Source: Nitrospirota bacterium (lineage in GTDB: Bacteria > Nitrospirota > Thermodesulfovibrionia > Thermodesulfovibrionales > Magnetobacteriaceae). Taken from it: a stretch of 64,000 bases of DNA. Shown in pieces: positions 51,984 to 61,419 of this stretch (within the stretch, counting starts at the first letter, position 1; the number at the start of each line of letters is the position of its first letter). The DNA lies in the NCBI GenBank assembly GCA_015233895.1, contig JADFXG010000001.1:413007-477006 (forward strand), written 5' to 3'. Both the position numbers and the translations under genes were made by a program. The notes beneath the pieces are model-generated. The model had not been told where the DNA came from and did not search any database. It was given only the letters and a program-made list of their open reading frames with translations.

Positions 51984-53696
51984 TTACCTTATATATGCTT
52001 CTGTTACGTATCTTCTCATCATTCTGTGGGTGTTGAAGTAGTAGGCGTTTTTGCCTATTGTGCCTTTCATAACGAAAACCCAGTTCTTTCTGGGACCGTA
52101 GTAGGTTGGAATCAGGACATTCTCAAGCTTGTCGTAAAGGTCTGCAGCATCTATGTCATTCATCTTCTCATCCGGCTCAAGCTCAGTAGGGGCAGGCCCT
52201 ATTGACCAGCCCGTATAGCCCTCAATGTGGCCCTCTATCCACCAGCCGTCCAGAACACTAAAGTTAGGCACACCATTATGAGTGGCCTTCATACCACTGG
52301 TTCCTGAGGCCTCAAGCGGCCTAAGCGGGTTATTAAGCCACACATCCACGCCGGAGGTTAACAGAAGACCGAGGTCCATCTTGTAGTTTTTCACAAAACA
52401 TATCTTTATCTTATCCCTGAGGTCACGCGCATAGTTAAAGATGCTCTGAATCAGCAACTTTCCAGCGTCATCCCGCGGGTGAGCCTTTCCGGCAAATATA
52501 AACTGCACCTTGCCTGCGGCTATCTTTATAAGTCTGTCAATATCGCTAAAGAGCAGATTTGCTCTCTTATAAGTGGCAAACCTTCTGGCAAACCCCAGTG
52601 TCAGCGTGTCAGTATCCATGCCGGCATTACAGGTTCTGTTAACGTAGTCTATCAGGTCCTTTTTGGCTGCCATGTGAGCGTTCCAGATCTCATCGTCGGG
52701 AATTGTCTCAACTCGAACGAAAATCTCAGGCTCATTGGCCCAGCCCGGAAGGTACTTGTCATAGACTTTCTTAAAGTGCTCGCAAGTCCACGTGTAGGAG
52801 TGGATTCCGTTTGTTATAGCGTTAATTCTGTAACCGGGGAACATGCTTTGTGAGACTTCGCCGTGTTTTTTTGCCACACCGTTTACAAAGTTACTCAGAT
52901 TTAAGGCAAGCATTGTCATGTTTAAAATATCATCACCGGCAAGTGCCTTAAGGACTCTCTCCGGGAAATAATCCCCCATTACTTTGCCGTAAAGCTCATA
53001 AGTAAATCTGTCATGGCCTGCTTCAACAGGGGTATGGGTAGTAAATACACAGAGATCTTTAACCTTCTCAAAATCCCAGATGAGGGATTCATCCCATACA
53101 CTCTCGATGTCCTTTTTGAACTCATGCAAGAGTTCCAGTGTGAGGAATGAGGCGTGTCCCTCGTTCATATGGTATTTTTTGACGGTAAATCCCAGCTCTC
53201 TAAGCATCCTTACGCCGCCGATTCCAAGAATTATTTCCTGTTTGATTCTGTAAGAGGTGTCACCGCCGTAAAGTTGATGGGTCAGCTCTCTGTCCTCAGG
53301 TGTGTTTTCAGGCATATCCGTGTCAAGATACAATACAGGGACTGCTCCGCCCCTTAAACTTTCCACAAAATAAATCCACGCCTGAACGTGTACATCGCGT
53401 CCCTCAATCCTTACGGTAACTTTCTCTGTCGTAAGGGTCATATATGTTGCTGGGTCCCACTGTACCGGATTGCTTATCTGATAACCGCTTGCGTCAAAAT
53501 CCTGTGTAAAATACCCTTTTCTGTGCATAAGGGTAACTGCTACCACCGGCAGCTTTAAATCAGCGGTGGATTTTATCGTATCCCCCGCCAATATGCCAAG
53601 CCCTCCGCTATAGGTTGGGATATCATCCTTGAGACCTATCTCCATTGTAAAATAGGCTATCTTGGGTTCTGTTGTGTATTTTTCCAGTATGGACAT
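51984..53696 (-). CDS. glgP: Alpha-glucan phosphorylase, short form
   Basis: 570 residues, the bacterial/archaeal short glycogen phosphorylase type. Start KIAYFTMEIGLKDDIPTYSG, LGILAGDTIKSTADLKLPVV, then KYHMNEGHASFL, TTHTPVEAGHDRF, AGKAHPRDD and the PLP-Lys motif EASGTSGMKATHNG near residue 475. It releases glucose-1-phosphate from glycogen-like glucan. It stands alone between terminator and divergent bamA. Confidence 0.95.
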   Translation of the reverse strand: MSILEKYTTEPKIAYFTMEIGLKDDIPTYSGGLGILAGDTIKSTADLKLPVVAVTLMHRKGYFTQDFDASGYQISNPVQWDPATYMTLTTEKVTVRIEGRDVHVQAWIYFVESLRGGAVPVLYLDTDMPENTPEDRELTHQLYGGDTSYRIKQEIILGIGGVRMLRELGFTVKKYHMNEGHASFLTLELLHEFKKDIESVWDESLIWDFEKVKDLCVFTTHTPVEAGHDRFTYELYGKVMGDYFPERVLKALAGDDILNMTMLALNLSNFVNGVAKKHGEVSQSMFPGYRINAITNGIHSYTWTCEHFKKVYDKYLPGWANEPEIFVRVETIPDDEIWNAHMAAKKDLIDYVNRTCNAGMDTDTLTLGFARRFATYKRANLLFSDIDRLIKIAAGKVQFIFAGKAHPRDDAGKLLIQSIFNYARDLRDKIKICFVKNYKMDLGLLLTSGVDVWLNNPLRPLEASGTSGMKATHNGVPNFSVLDGWWIEGHIEGYTGWSIGPAPTELEPDEKMNDIDAADLYDKLENVLIPTYYGPRKNWVFVMKGTIGKNAYYFNTHRMMRRYVTEAYIR

Positions 53697-53853
53697 GCTA
53701 ACCTTTAAACCTCCTTAAAGTTATTTATCTGTTGTGACCAAGTTTTCACTATCAATTAATGATTACAGAGTGACAATATACAAAATTTCAAAGAAAAAAA
53801 CAAGTGCTTTGATTAAAAACAGCAGTGTATTAAAAAAAAAATAATTTTACCTA

Positions 53854-53883
53854 TTTACACAAATCCAGTATATGCTATATAAT
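53854..53883 (+). promoter_or_regulatory. Sigma70-like promoter for the bamA operon
   Basis: TTTACA (53854-53859), an 18-base spacer and a perfect TATAAT (53878-53883). The predicted start near 53890 gives a leader of about 37 bases before the bamA ATG. Upstream of it runs an AT-rich A-tract. Confidence 0.65.
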
Positions 53884-53926
53884 TGCTTGTCATAGAATGT
53901 TAGATTTGACAAGGGAGCATGATTTT

Positions 53927-56167
53927 ATGAATAAAAAGTTTATATTTGTGATAGTGCTGTTTTTGCTTGTGACAGCGGTAGCTGGGTATTGTACGGAGCC
54001 TCTTGTCGTTTCAATAGACATAACCGGGCTCAGGAGAATTGAGGACGGGGCAGTACGCAGCAAGTTATCCCAAAAAATTAATCAGCCTTTTGAAAGGGAG
54101 AAGGTCTCAGAAGATATTCAGGCTATCTATAGGATGGGTTTTTTTGATGACGTCGCAGTTGATATGAAATTTTACGAGGGCGGACTTAAACTGATTTACA
54201 AACTTAAAGAAAAACCCACTATCGTTAAAATAGTTTTTGCCGGAAATGATGAGCTTACCGATGATAAGCTCAGAGAGAAGACGACTCTTAAAGTAGGTAC
54301 AATCGCAGACAACTCATTGATAGAGGACAACACCCAAAAACTAAAGGCCTATTACAATGAAGAGGGGTATTACCTGGCACAGATAGTTCCGATAATCAAA
54401 TATTCAGGGGAAAATGAGGTATCTTTAACATTTAAAATAACGGAAAATATGAAAATAAAAATCCGTAAACTTGAATTTATCGGAAATAAAGAGATTTCTA
54501 CAAGAAAATTGAAAAAGGTGATTGATACTGGCACATGGGACATATTTTCTTTTTTTACCGGCAGCGGCTATCTGAAAAAAGACGTACTTAGCAATGATGT
54601 CCAAAGGATTAAGGACCTGTATCTTGATTACGGGTATCTTGACATAAGGGTAAATGACCCTAAGGTAGTAGTAGATGAAAAGAAGAGAGCTATAACAGTC
54701 GTTTTTGAGCTTTCAGAGGGGCAGCCGTTTAAGATTACCTCTCTTACGCTCACAGGAAATAAGGCATACCAGCAGGATATTCTTATGCCTCTAATTAAAA
54801 TAAAACCAGGCGAGTTCTTTAGTAAAAGTAAACTAACTAAAGACATGAATGCAGTATCCGATTACTACACAGAGCATGGTTATGCCTCAGCAGGCATAAC
54901 GCCTCAGGTTATGCCAAACGAAACTGAACATACTGTCAATGTAGCACTGAACATTGAGGAAGGCAAACTTTATCATATAGGAAGGATTGATATTTCAGGC
55001 AATACAAAGACCCGTGATAAAGTAATAAGGCGTGAGGTGACCATTAACGAGGGTGACTTGTACGACAGTGCTAAACTCAAAAGAAGCCAACAGAACATTA
55101 ACAACCTTGACTTTTTTGAAAAAGTGGATCTCACTCCGAAACCGGAGCCGGATAACGATACAGCTAATGTGGATATAAAAGTAAAAGATAAAATGACAGG
55201 TTTTATAAATTTAGGAGGCGGCTATAGCTCCATAGATCATCTTATTGCTATGGTTCAGGTGACCCAGACAAACCTCTTTGGCACTGGTAATTCGCTTAAG
55301 GTCAGCACCCAGATTGGAGGATTATCTTCTCTCTATGAGATAACTTATAAAAATCCATGGTTTTTAGAAAAACCGATATCATTTATGTCAAGTATTTATA
55401 GAACTGACAGGGTATATTCAACTTTTGAAAGAAACGCTACAGGTTTAACTTTCGGTTTTGGCAAAAGATTTGCTGACTACTACTCGGCAGGGCTTTTCTA
55501 CAAATTAGAAAAGGTCAACGTTTATAATGTAAGCGATACGGCCAGTCCATTAGTAATAGATCAGGAGGGTTATTCCACAACTGGCAGCCTGACGCCTTCA
55601 ATAGCCAGAGATACAAGGGATAACTATATAGATCCGACCACAGGCTCGCTAAACAGCGTTTATGTTACCGGTGCCGGGCTTCTGGGCTCAAACAGGTTTT
55701 TAAAAGCTGGCATTGAATCGCTATGGTTTTTCCCCTTCATAGGCCAGACTACGTTTTCAACAAGATTGCGTTACGGCTATGGTACCGGAATGTTTGGCAT
55801 GCCTCTTCCTATCTATGAGCGCTTTTTTGTTGGCGGTATCAGCACCATAAGGGGCGTTGCCTTTGGAGATGCCGGACCAAAGGATGCAAACAACCAATAC
55901 CTTGGCGGTACAAGCCAGATATTAAATAACAATGAAATAATTTTCCCGATTTTACCTGAGCTTAAAATTAAAGGGGTTTACTTTGTAGATATTGGTACGG
56001 CGATGGATAGCTCTGTCACTATGCGTGACGTGAAATACACAACGGGTTTGGGAGTAAGGTGGATATCCCCATTTGGTCCGATACGTGTGGAGTATGGCTA
56101 TAACCTGAGAAGGACTGGGGATGAGGCCCCAGGCAGAGTGGAGTTTTCTGTAGGAAGTTTCTTTTAG
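53927..56167 (+). CDS. bamA: Outer-membrane assembly factor BamA
   Basis: 746 residues. Sec signal MNKKFIFVIVLFLLVTAVAG; five POTRA domains (about 25-415; e.g. LVVSIDITGLRRIEDGAVRS, KIRKLEFIGNKEISTRKLKK, YHIGRIDISGNTKTRDKVIR). A 16-stranded barrel ends VEFSVGSFF with the C-terminal aromatic, and carries the conserved barrel motif RFFVGGISTIRG. ATG 53927 is chosen because GGGAG (53913-53917) precedes it and the signal peptide then starts normally. It is the first gene of the envelope operon. Confidence 0.97.
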   Translation: MNKKFIFVIVLFLLVTAVAGYCTEPLVVSIDITGLRRIEDGAVRSKLSQKINQPFEREKVSEDIQAIYRMGFFDDVAVDMKFYEGGLKLIYKLKEKPTIVKIVFAGNDELTDDKLREKTTLKVGTIADNSLIEDNTQKLKAYYNEEGYYLAQIVPIIKYSGENEVSLTFKITENMKIKIRKLEFIGNKEISTRKLKKVIDTGTWDIFSFFTGSGYLKKDVLSNDVQRIKDLYLDYGYLDIRVNDPKVVVDEKKRAITVVFELSEGQPFKITSLTLTGNKAYQQDILMPLIKIKPGEFFSKSKLTKDMNAVSDYYTEHGYASAGITPQVMPNETEHTVNVALNIEEGKLYHIGRIDISGNTKTRDKVIRREVTINEGDLYDSAKLKRSQQNINNLDFFEKVDLTPKPEPDNDTANVDIKVKDKMTGFINLGGGYSSIDHLIAMVQVTQTNLFGTGNSLKVSTQIGGLSSLYEITYKNPWFLEKPISFMSSIYRTDRVYSTFERNATGLTFGFGKRFADYYSAGLFYKLEKVNVYNVSDTASPLVIDQEGYSTTGSLTPSIARDTRDNYIDPTTGSLNSVYVTGAGLLGSNRFLKAGIESLWFFPFIGQTTFSTRLRYGYGTGMFGMPLPIYERFFVGGISTIRGVAFGDAGPKDANNQYLGGTSQILNNNEIIFPILPELKIKGVYFVDIGTAMDSSVTMRDVKYTTGLGVRWISPFGPIRVEYGYNLRRTGDEAPGRVEFSVGSFF

Positions 56168-56219
56168 CATGGAAATATTATCAAATACAGCTTAAAAAAA
56201 ATACCTTAGGAGGGTAGTA

Positions 56220-56741
56220 ATGAAGAAAGTTATGTTGTTGTTGACGGTGGCGTCAATGTGTGCGGTTTTTGCCTCAGGTAGTGTCTTTGCTGCAGAGCAC
56301 ACAAAGATCGGGTTTGTTGATATTCAGAAGGTGTTTATGGAGTCAGAGCAGGGCAAAAAAGCGAAAGAGACCCTTGATTCGTTTGTTAAGAGCCATCAGG
56401 TAAAAATAGACGAAAAAGAAAAAGCAATTGAAAAAGCCAAAGAGGAATATGACAAGAAATCCAGCGTGATGTCTGAGGATGCAAAGAAGAAAAAACAAGA
56501 AGAACTCGCATCTATGTTAAGAGAGTATAAAAGATTTGCAGCAGAGTCACAGGAGGAGGTAAGAAAGAAAGAGCAGGAAATAACCAAAGACATTTTTAAA
56601 GCCGTAAAAGAACTTGTTGTTGCTACCGGCAAGGAAGAGGGTTACGCTGCAGTACTGGACAACTCGATGGTCGTTTACTCCGATGATAAAGCCGATATTA
56701 CAGATAAGATTATAAAGAAACTAAACGAAAAGAAAAAGTAG
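56220..56741 (+). CDS. ompH: Periplasmic chaperone OmpH/Skp
   Basis: 173 residues with signal peptide cut after FAA. The mature part begins [20 protein letters not shown], then a long charged coiled-coil (about 65-140, very Lys/Glu-rich) and a short C-terminal strand. This is the Skp jellyfish architecture that holds outer-membrane proteins for BamA. GGAGG site in the leader (56211-56215). Confidence 0.93.
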   Translation: MKKVMLLLTVASMCAVFASGSVFAAEHTKIGFVDIQKVFMESEQGKKAKETLDSFVKSHQVKIDEKEKAIEKAKEEYDKKSSVMSEDAKKKKQEELASMLREYKRFAAESQEEVRKKEQEITKDIFKAVKELVVATGKEEGYAAVLDNSMVVYSDDKADITDKIIKKLNEKKK

Positions 56742-56769
56742 CCCCGCAGTTTATTTATATATATCTCAT

Positions 56770-57777
56770 ATGAGACTAAATGATATAGCCCGCATAACCG
56801 GCGGGCTTGTAATAGGTGACGGGGAGTTTGAAATATCCGGAGCAGCTGGTATTGATGAGGCAGGCCAGGGTTATATAACTTACATAAACCATAAAAGTTA
56901 TATAGAGAAACTCAGGACATCTGATGTTTCAGCAGTGTTGGTCAGGGAGGAAATACCAGACCTTGCTAAGGCTCAGGTGGTAGTAAAAAATCCTGCACTT
57001 AGTTTTGCAAAACTTCTGGGGGTTTTCTATGTAAGTCCACATGAAGTAAAAGGGGTGATGAATGGAGCCTTCGTTTCAGACAATGCCTCTATAGGCAAGC
57101 AAGTGACGATTTATCCTTCATCATTTATCGGTGCTCAGGCAGTCATAGGTAATCGAAGTGTAGTGTATCCAGGCGTCTTTATTGGTGAGGGTACTACAAT
57201 TGGGGAGGACTGCCTAATCTACCCTAACGTAACAATTCGGGAGAGAGTCACAATAGGCAACCGTGTGATTATCCACCCTGGAGTTGTAGTAGGCTCAGAC
57301 GGCTTTGGCTATGAGCAAGACAACGGCATACACGTGAAAGTGCCGCATGTCGGCACTGTCACAATAGGAAACGATGTCGAAATTGGTGCAAACTCTACTA
57401 TAGACAGGGCAACCACAGGAGAGACGGTAATAGGCGATGGCACTAAAATAGACAACCTTGTACAGATAGCCCATAATGTTAAAATAGGCAGGAATTCTAT
57501 AATCGTAGCACAGGTTGGAATAGGCGGAAGCACGGCCATAGGCGACTATGTTATGCTTGGCGGTCAGGTTGGAGTGGCAGATCACACTGAAATTTCCTCC
57601 GGCACAATGGTAGCTGCCCAGTCCGGTGTAAAAGGAGTACTGCCAAAAGGCATGTACATGGGCTCGCCGTGTTTTTCCCATAGCCGGTATAAGAGATCAC
57701 ATATTATTTTTACAAAATTGCCTGAGATATATGAAAAAATACAGGAACTCGAGAAAAAACTAAATGCTATGTCATAA
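56770..57777 (+). CDS. lpxD: UDP-3-O-acylglucosamine N-acyltransferase LpxD
   Basis: 335 residues. N-terminal uridine-binding domain ([20 protein letters not shown]) and a left-handed beta-helix of hexapeptide repeats from about 98 ([20 protein letters not shown]). The catalytic His is in [13 protein letters not shown], and the C-terminal helix is present. It adds the second acyl chain in lipid A synthesis. Same operon order as in many Gram-negatives. Confidence 0.97.
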   Translation: MRLNDIARITGGLVIGDGEFEISGAAGIDEAGQGYITYINHKSYIEKLRTSDVSAVLVREEIPDLAKAQVVVKNPALSFAKLLGVFYVSPHEVKGVMNGAFVSDNASIGKQVTIYPSSFIGAQAVIGNRSVVYPGVFIGEGTTIGEDCLIYPNVTIRERVTIGNRVIIHPGVVVGSDGFGYEQDNGIHVKVPHVGTVTIGNDVEIGANSTIDRATTGETVIGDGTKIDNLVQIAHNVKIGRNSIIVAQVGIGGSTAIGDYVMLGGQVGVADHTEISSGTMVAAQSGVKGVLPKGMYMGSPCFSHSRYKRSHIIFTKLPEIYEKIQELEKKLNAMS

Positions 57778-57846
57778 AAAAAGCTGAAGCCGCTACAGTG
57801 TAACAAGCAGCCAAAATCTTATTAAAAACAGCAGGAGGGCACTAAA

Positions 57847-58278
57847 TTGATAGATATATCCGGAGTGCTTAAAACATTACCACACAGGTATCCGTTTCTT
57901 ATGGTTGACAGGGTGGATGAGATTATAGCAGATGAGAGTGCACGCGGAGTGAAAAATGTAACGATAAATGAGCCTTTTTTTCAGGGGCATTTTCCTGATA
58001 ACCCTGTAATGCCGGGAGTGATGATTATCGAGGCTCTGGCACAGGTATCAGGCATTTTGGCCTTCAAATCCGGCGTCAAAGGAAACACCGTGTATTTTAT
58101 GAGTATAGAGAAAGCAAAATTCAGAAAACCTGTAGTGCCCGGCAACACTTTGATACTGGATGTAAAAGTGACACAAAAAAGGGGTAACGTCTGGCGGTTT
58201 ACCGGCAAAGCCTCAGTGGATGGCACTGTGGTGTCAGAGGCTGAGTTTACTGCTATGGTTGTTGAGAAGGAAGCATAA
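57847..58278 (+). CDS. fabZ: 3-hydroxyacyl-ACP dehydratase FabZ
   Basis: 143 residues of hotdog fold: LPHRYPFLMVDRVDEI, then GHFPDNPVMPGVMIIEALAQ with the catalytic His and Glu. TTG at 57847 is the start, with AGGAGG (57834-57839) at correct spacing and no ATG in reach. It provides acyl-ACP for lipid A and phospholipid synthesis and precedes lpxA by 2 bp. Confidence 0.96.
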   Translation: MIDISGVLKTLPHRYPFLMVDRVDEIIADESARGVKNVTINEPFFQGHFPDNPVMPGVMIIEALAQVSGILAFKSGVKGNTVYFMSIEKAKFRKPVVPGNTLILDVKVTQKRGNVWRFTGKASVDGTVVSEAEFTAMVVEKEA

Positions 58279-58280
58279 TC

Positions 58281-59060
58281 ATGGAACCAGATATTCATCC
58301 TACTGCAATTGTGGGGCAAAACGCTAAACTCAGCGAGGATACGGTAATTGGCCCGTTTTGCATAATAGGAGATGACGTTTCAATAGGCAGAGGCACAAAG
58401 CTAATGTCAAACATAGTCTTAGACGGTGTTGTTGAGATTGGTGAGGATTGCCAGATTTATCCTTTTACAAGCATAGGACTTCCTCCCCAGGACTTAAAAT
58501 ACGATGGCAGACCAACTAAAATCAAGATAGGTAACAAAAACATAATACGTGAATACACAACAATTCACAGAGCCTCAGTAGGCGGAGACGGAGTAACAGA
58601 GATAGGAAATAAAAACTTCATAATGGCCTACGTTCATATAGCACATGACTGCAAACTGGGGCACTCGATAGTGATGGCAAATGCTGCAACACTGGCCGGA
58701 CATGTGACAGTGGGTGATCATGCAGTGTTTGGCGGCATTGTGGCAGTGCATCAGTTTACACGTGTTGGGGCGTATGCGATGGTAGGGGGCTTTAGCGGGA
58801 TAGGGCAGGACATCCCACCCTTTATGATGGCCTCAGGGCCTAGGGCACGGTTGTATGGGCCAAATGTCATAGGGTTAAAACGCCATGGTTTTACTGATGA
58901 TAGGATTCAAAATCTGAAAAGAGCCTATAAAGTGCTTTTCAGAGACAAGCTTACTCTTAAAGAGGCACTTGATAAGGTTGAGAGTGAACTAGGCCATATT
59001 GAGGATATTAAAATGTTGACAGAGTTTATATCAAAAAATACAAGAGGAATTTGCAGGTAA
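58281..59060 (+). CDS. lpxA: UDP-N-acetylglucosamine acyltransferase LpxA
   Basis: 259 residues. A beta-helix of hexapeptide repeats (IHPTAIVGQNAKLSEDTVIG), catalytic His in YVHIAHDCKLG, HQFTRVGAYAMVGGFSGIGQ and a C-terminal helical domain RAYKVLFRDKLTLKEALDKV. It catalyses the first step of lipid A synthesis. Start two bases after fabZ. Confidence 0.97.
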   Translation: MEPDIHPTAIVGQNAKLSEDTVIGPFCIIGDDVSIGRGTKLMSNIVLDGVVEIGEDCQIYPFTSIGLPPQDLKYDGRPTKIKIGNKNIIREYTTIHRASVGGDGVTEIGNKNFIMAYVHIAHDCKLGHSIVMANAATLAGHVTVGDHAVFGGIVAVHQFTRVGAYAMVGGFSGIGQDIPPFMMASGPRARLYGPNVIGLKRHGFTDDRIQNLKRAYKVLFRDKLTLKEALDKVESELGHIEDIKMLTEFISKNTRGICR

Positions 59061-59065
59061 ATAAG

Positions 59066-59875
59066 ATGGCAGGCAAACTATTAGGTTTAATTGCAGGTAA
59101 AGGGGATTTACCCCGTGCAATAGCAGAGGGGGCAAGGGCTAAGGGCTATGAGGTGTTTGCCATAGGGCTTCAGCCACTTGTGGATGATTCCTTAGGTAAC
59201 TATGTAGATCACTATAAGCCGGTTAGTGTTGGAAAGCTGGGGACAATAATAGATACGTTAAAAAAGTCCGGGGCAAAAGAGGCGGTCATGGCGGGCAAAG
59301 TGCCTAAGTCGCTTCTTTACGAGGGGAAAATAAAGCCTGATCTGAAGGCAGTGACTTTTCTTGTTAAGTTAAAAGACCGTAGTGATGATTCGATACTGCT
59401 TGCCTTAGTAACGGAGTTTGCCAAAGAGGGCATCAGGATGCTTGATGTTACGGAATTCACATCGGAGCTTTTAGCTCCAAAAGCTTTGTTGACTGAAAAA
59501 AAACTGATTGAATCAGAAAAGAAAGACATAGAATTTGGTTTTGCTATAGCAAAGGAGTTGGGCAGACTGGATATAGGGCAGACTGTTATTGTAAAAAACC
59601 TTGCAATAATGGCTGTGGAGGCTATAGAGGGGACAGACAGCGCAATCGTGCGCGGAGGAACGTTGGCCGGGCCGGGAGCAGTGGTTGTAAAGGTAAGCAA
59701 ACCAAACCAGGACAGGAGATTTGATTATCCGGCCTGCGGCCTTAACACGATACGGGCAATGCTCGAGGTCAAAGCCCGCGTATTAGCTCTTGAAGCTGAG
59801 CACACTTTGATAATTCAAAAAGAAGAAATGTTACAGGCAGCTAATGCTGCCGGTATTTCCGTAATTGGAGTTTAA
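59066..59875 (+). CDS. lpxI: UDP-2,3-diacylglucosamine pyrophosphatase LpxI
   Basis: 269 residues of the DUF1009/LpxI family: LGLIAGKGDLPRAIAEGARA, FAIGLQPLVDD, VMAGKVPKSLLYEG and the C-terminal RRFDYPACGLNTIRAMLEVK with the key Asp. It replaces LpxH in organisms lacking it. ATG at 59066, six bases after the lpxA stop. lpxB does not follow, so the operon ends here. Confidence 0.95.
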   Translation: MAGKLLGLIAGKGDLPRAIAEGARAKGYEVFAIGLQPLVDDSLGNYVDHYKPVSVGKLGTIIDTLKKSGAKEAVMAGKVPKSLLYEGKIKPDLKAVTFLVKLKDRSDDSILLALVTEFAKEGIRMLDVTEFTSELLAPKALLTEKKLIESEKKDIEFGFAIAKELGRLDIGQTVIVKNLAIMAVEAIEGTDSAIVRGGTLAGPGAVVVKVSKPNQDRRFDYPACGLNTIRAMLEVKARVLALEAEHTLIIQKEEMLQAANAAGISVIGV

Positions 59876-60023
59876 ATTAAGTAGTGTTTTAGGGTATTAC
59901 CATTGATTTAGGTAATGAATTTTAGATTTGAATAAAAACTTCATTTGCTTTTTAAATTTCTGGTTACAGTGATGTTTCCCCAGGCAGTTAGACAAAATCG
60001 TAAGAATAATTATAATATTACTT

Positions 60024-60536
60024 ATGCAAACCTTTGAGACAGATTTAGACTTAACTGAAATTATCAATGGAGAGGAAATCATGGGGCCTAGTCCATTCTT
60101 TAAACATCAGGATATTGTCGGCAATCTATATGAAATTATACGCCACCACGTAAAGACTAATAAATTGGGTAAGGTTCTTTTATCACCACTTGACATAATC
60201 CTTGAAGAAGGTGTTAACAGGCTACAACCCGATATACTGTTTATCAGGAAAGAAAACATGAGTATTGCACAGGACTGGATAAGAGGCGTACCGGATATGG
60301 TTTGTGAAATAATATCTTCAGGCAGTTATGAGATGGATACAGCGGTAAAGAAGGCTGTCTATGAAAAATACAGGGTGCCGGAGTACTGGATAGTTATGCC
60401 GGAGCCACAAACGATTGAAATATTAACCATCGTAGGCGATAAGTATAAATTACACTCTATTGCAGCATTTGAGGGTACTGTCACATCTAAAGTCATAGAA
60501 GGACTTCAAGTTAAGATCAATGATATATTCGAGTAA
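60024..60536 (+). CDS. Uma2-family endonuclease-like protein, copy 1
   Basis: 170 residues of the Uma2 (PD-(D/E)xK) family: PSPFFKHQDIVGNLYEIIRH, RLQPDILFIRKEN, DMVCEIISSGSY and YRVPEYWIVMPEPQTIEIL. The Asp in QPD and Glu in CEI are present; in the usual SPS motif it reads SSGS. Nearly identical in sequence to the copy at 62498, including the promoter region and the ATGCAAAC start. The biological role of Uma2 proteins is not known. Confidence 0.85.
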   Translation: MQTFETDLDLTEIINGEEIMGPSPFFKHQDIVGNLYEIIRHHVKTNKLGKVLLSPLDIILEEGVNRLQPDILFIRKENMSIAQDWIRGVPDMVCEIISSGSYEMDTAVKKAVYEKYRVPEYWIVMPEPQTIEILTIVGDKYKLHSIAAFEGTVTSKVIEGLQVKINDIFE

Positions 60537-60712
60537 CCTCTCTAAATAATCTATATGACATGAAAAACAATTAATGAACATACTTTTGTAAAATCTTAAA
60601 GGCGCAGAGATATTGAACCAGGACTAGTTAATATGGTATATTTCCATGCAAAGATGCTGGTTTAAATACAACGGGGATTAGGGCTTATAATTAGCGGGGG
60701 AGGCAAACTAAT

Positions 60713-61390
60713 ATGAAACCACTAAGATACATATCGTTAATGCTTATATTTATGTTATTTTCGGCAGACATATCAAACGCAGAAAGCAGGGCGGCAGTTA
60801 TAAAAAAGAAGCCGGGTGCTTCAACCGCAAAGATAGCTTTGGTAATAGGTAATTGCAACTATAAAGATAATCCGTTAAGTAACCCGGCAAACGATGCAGC
60901 ACTGATGTCAAAGGTACTCACAGAACTTGGTTTTAAAGTAACAAAGAAAATAAATGCTACCCAGAAAGAAATGAAAAAAGCGATAGATGATTTTGGAGAA
61001 GAAATAATAGGTGCAGAAGTAGCGTTATTTTACTTTGCCGGTCATGGCGCACAGGTAAATGGGAATAACTATCTACTGCCGATAGGTGCAGATATTAAGG
61101 TAGAAAACGATATAGAATATGAATCAATAGATGCCGGCAGGGTAATAGGTAAAATGGACAATGCTAAGGCTAAGTTTAAATTAGTGGTGCTTGATGCTTG
61201 TAGAAACAATCCGTTTGCAAGGAGTTTTAGAAGCGATAAAAGAGGCTTAGCAGTAATGAATGCGCCGACAGGTACATTGATAGCGTATGCTACAGCGCCG
61301 GGGAGCACAGCAGAAGACGGGACAGGGAGTAATAATGGTGTTTACACGGCAGAATTGGCTAAGAACATAAAAAAATCCGGATTAAAATAG
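60713..61390 (+). CDS. Caspase-like peptidase (C14/metacaspase-type), N-terminal half of frameshifted gene
   Basis: 225 residues before a stop. A signal-like N-terminus (MKPLRYISLMLIFMLFSADI) is followed by the caspase p20-like domain: KIALVIGNCNYKDNPLSNPA, FYFAGHGAQVNGNNYLLP with catalytic His111 and VVLDACRNNPFA with catalytic Cys163. It ends at TAG 61388-61390 in a run of A. The frame open at 61387 continues the normal caspase C-terminus (EDVFKKTREGVMG...TPWESSSLIGDFYF) and then an FGE domain, so one A is missing relative to an intact ORF (mutation, error or slippage). Confidence 0.85.
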   Translation: MKPLRYISLMLIFMLFSADISNAESRAAVIKKKPGASTAKIALVIGNCNYKDNPLSNPANDAALMSKVLTELGFKVTKKINATQKEMKKAIDDFGEEIIGAEVALFYFAGHGAQVNGNNYLLPIGADIKVENDIEYESIDAGRVIGKMDNAKAKFKLVVLDACRNNPFARSFRSDKRGLAVMNAPTGTLIAYATAPGSTAEDGTGSNNGVYTAELAKNIKKSGLK

Positions 61391-61419
61391 AGGATGTATT
61401 TAAGAAAACAAGAGAAGGA

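Noticed and set aside
57295..57681. Minus-strand 128-codon frame opposite lpxD
   Set aside because: Mirrors the repetitive hexapeptide coding; no independent support.
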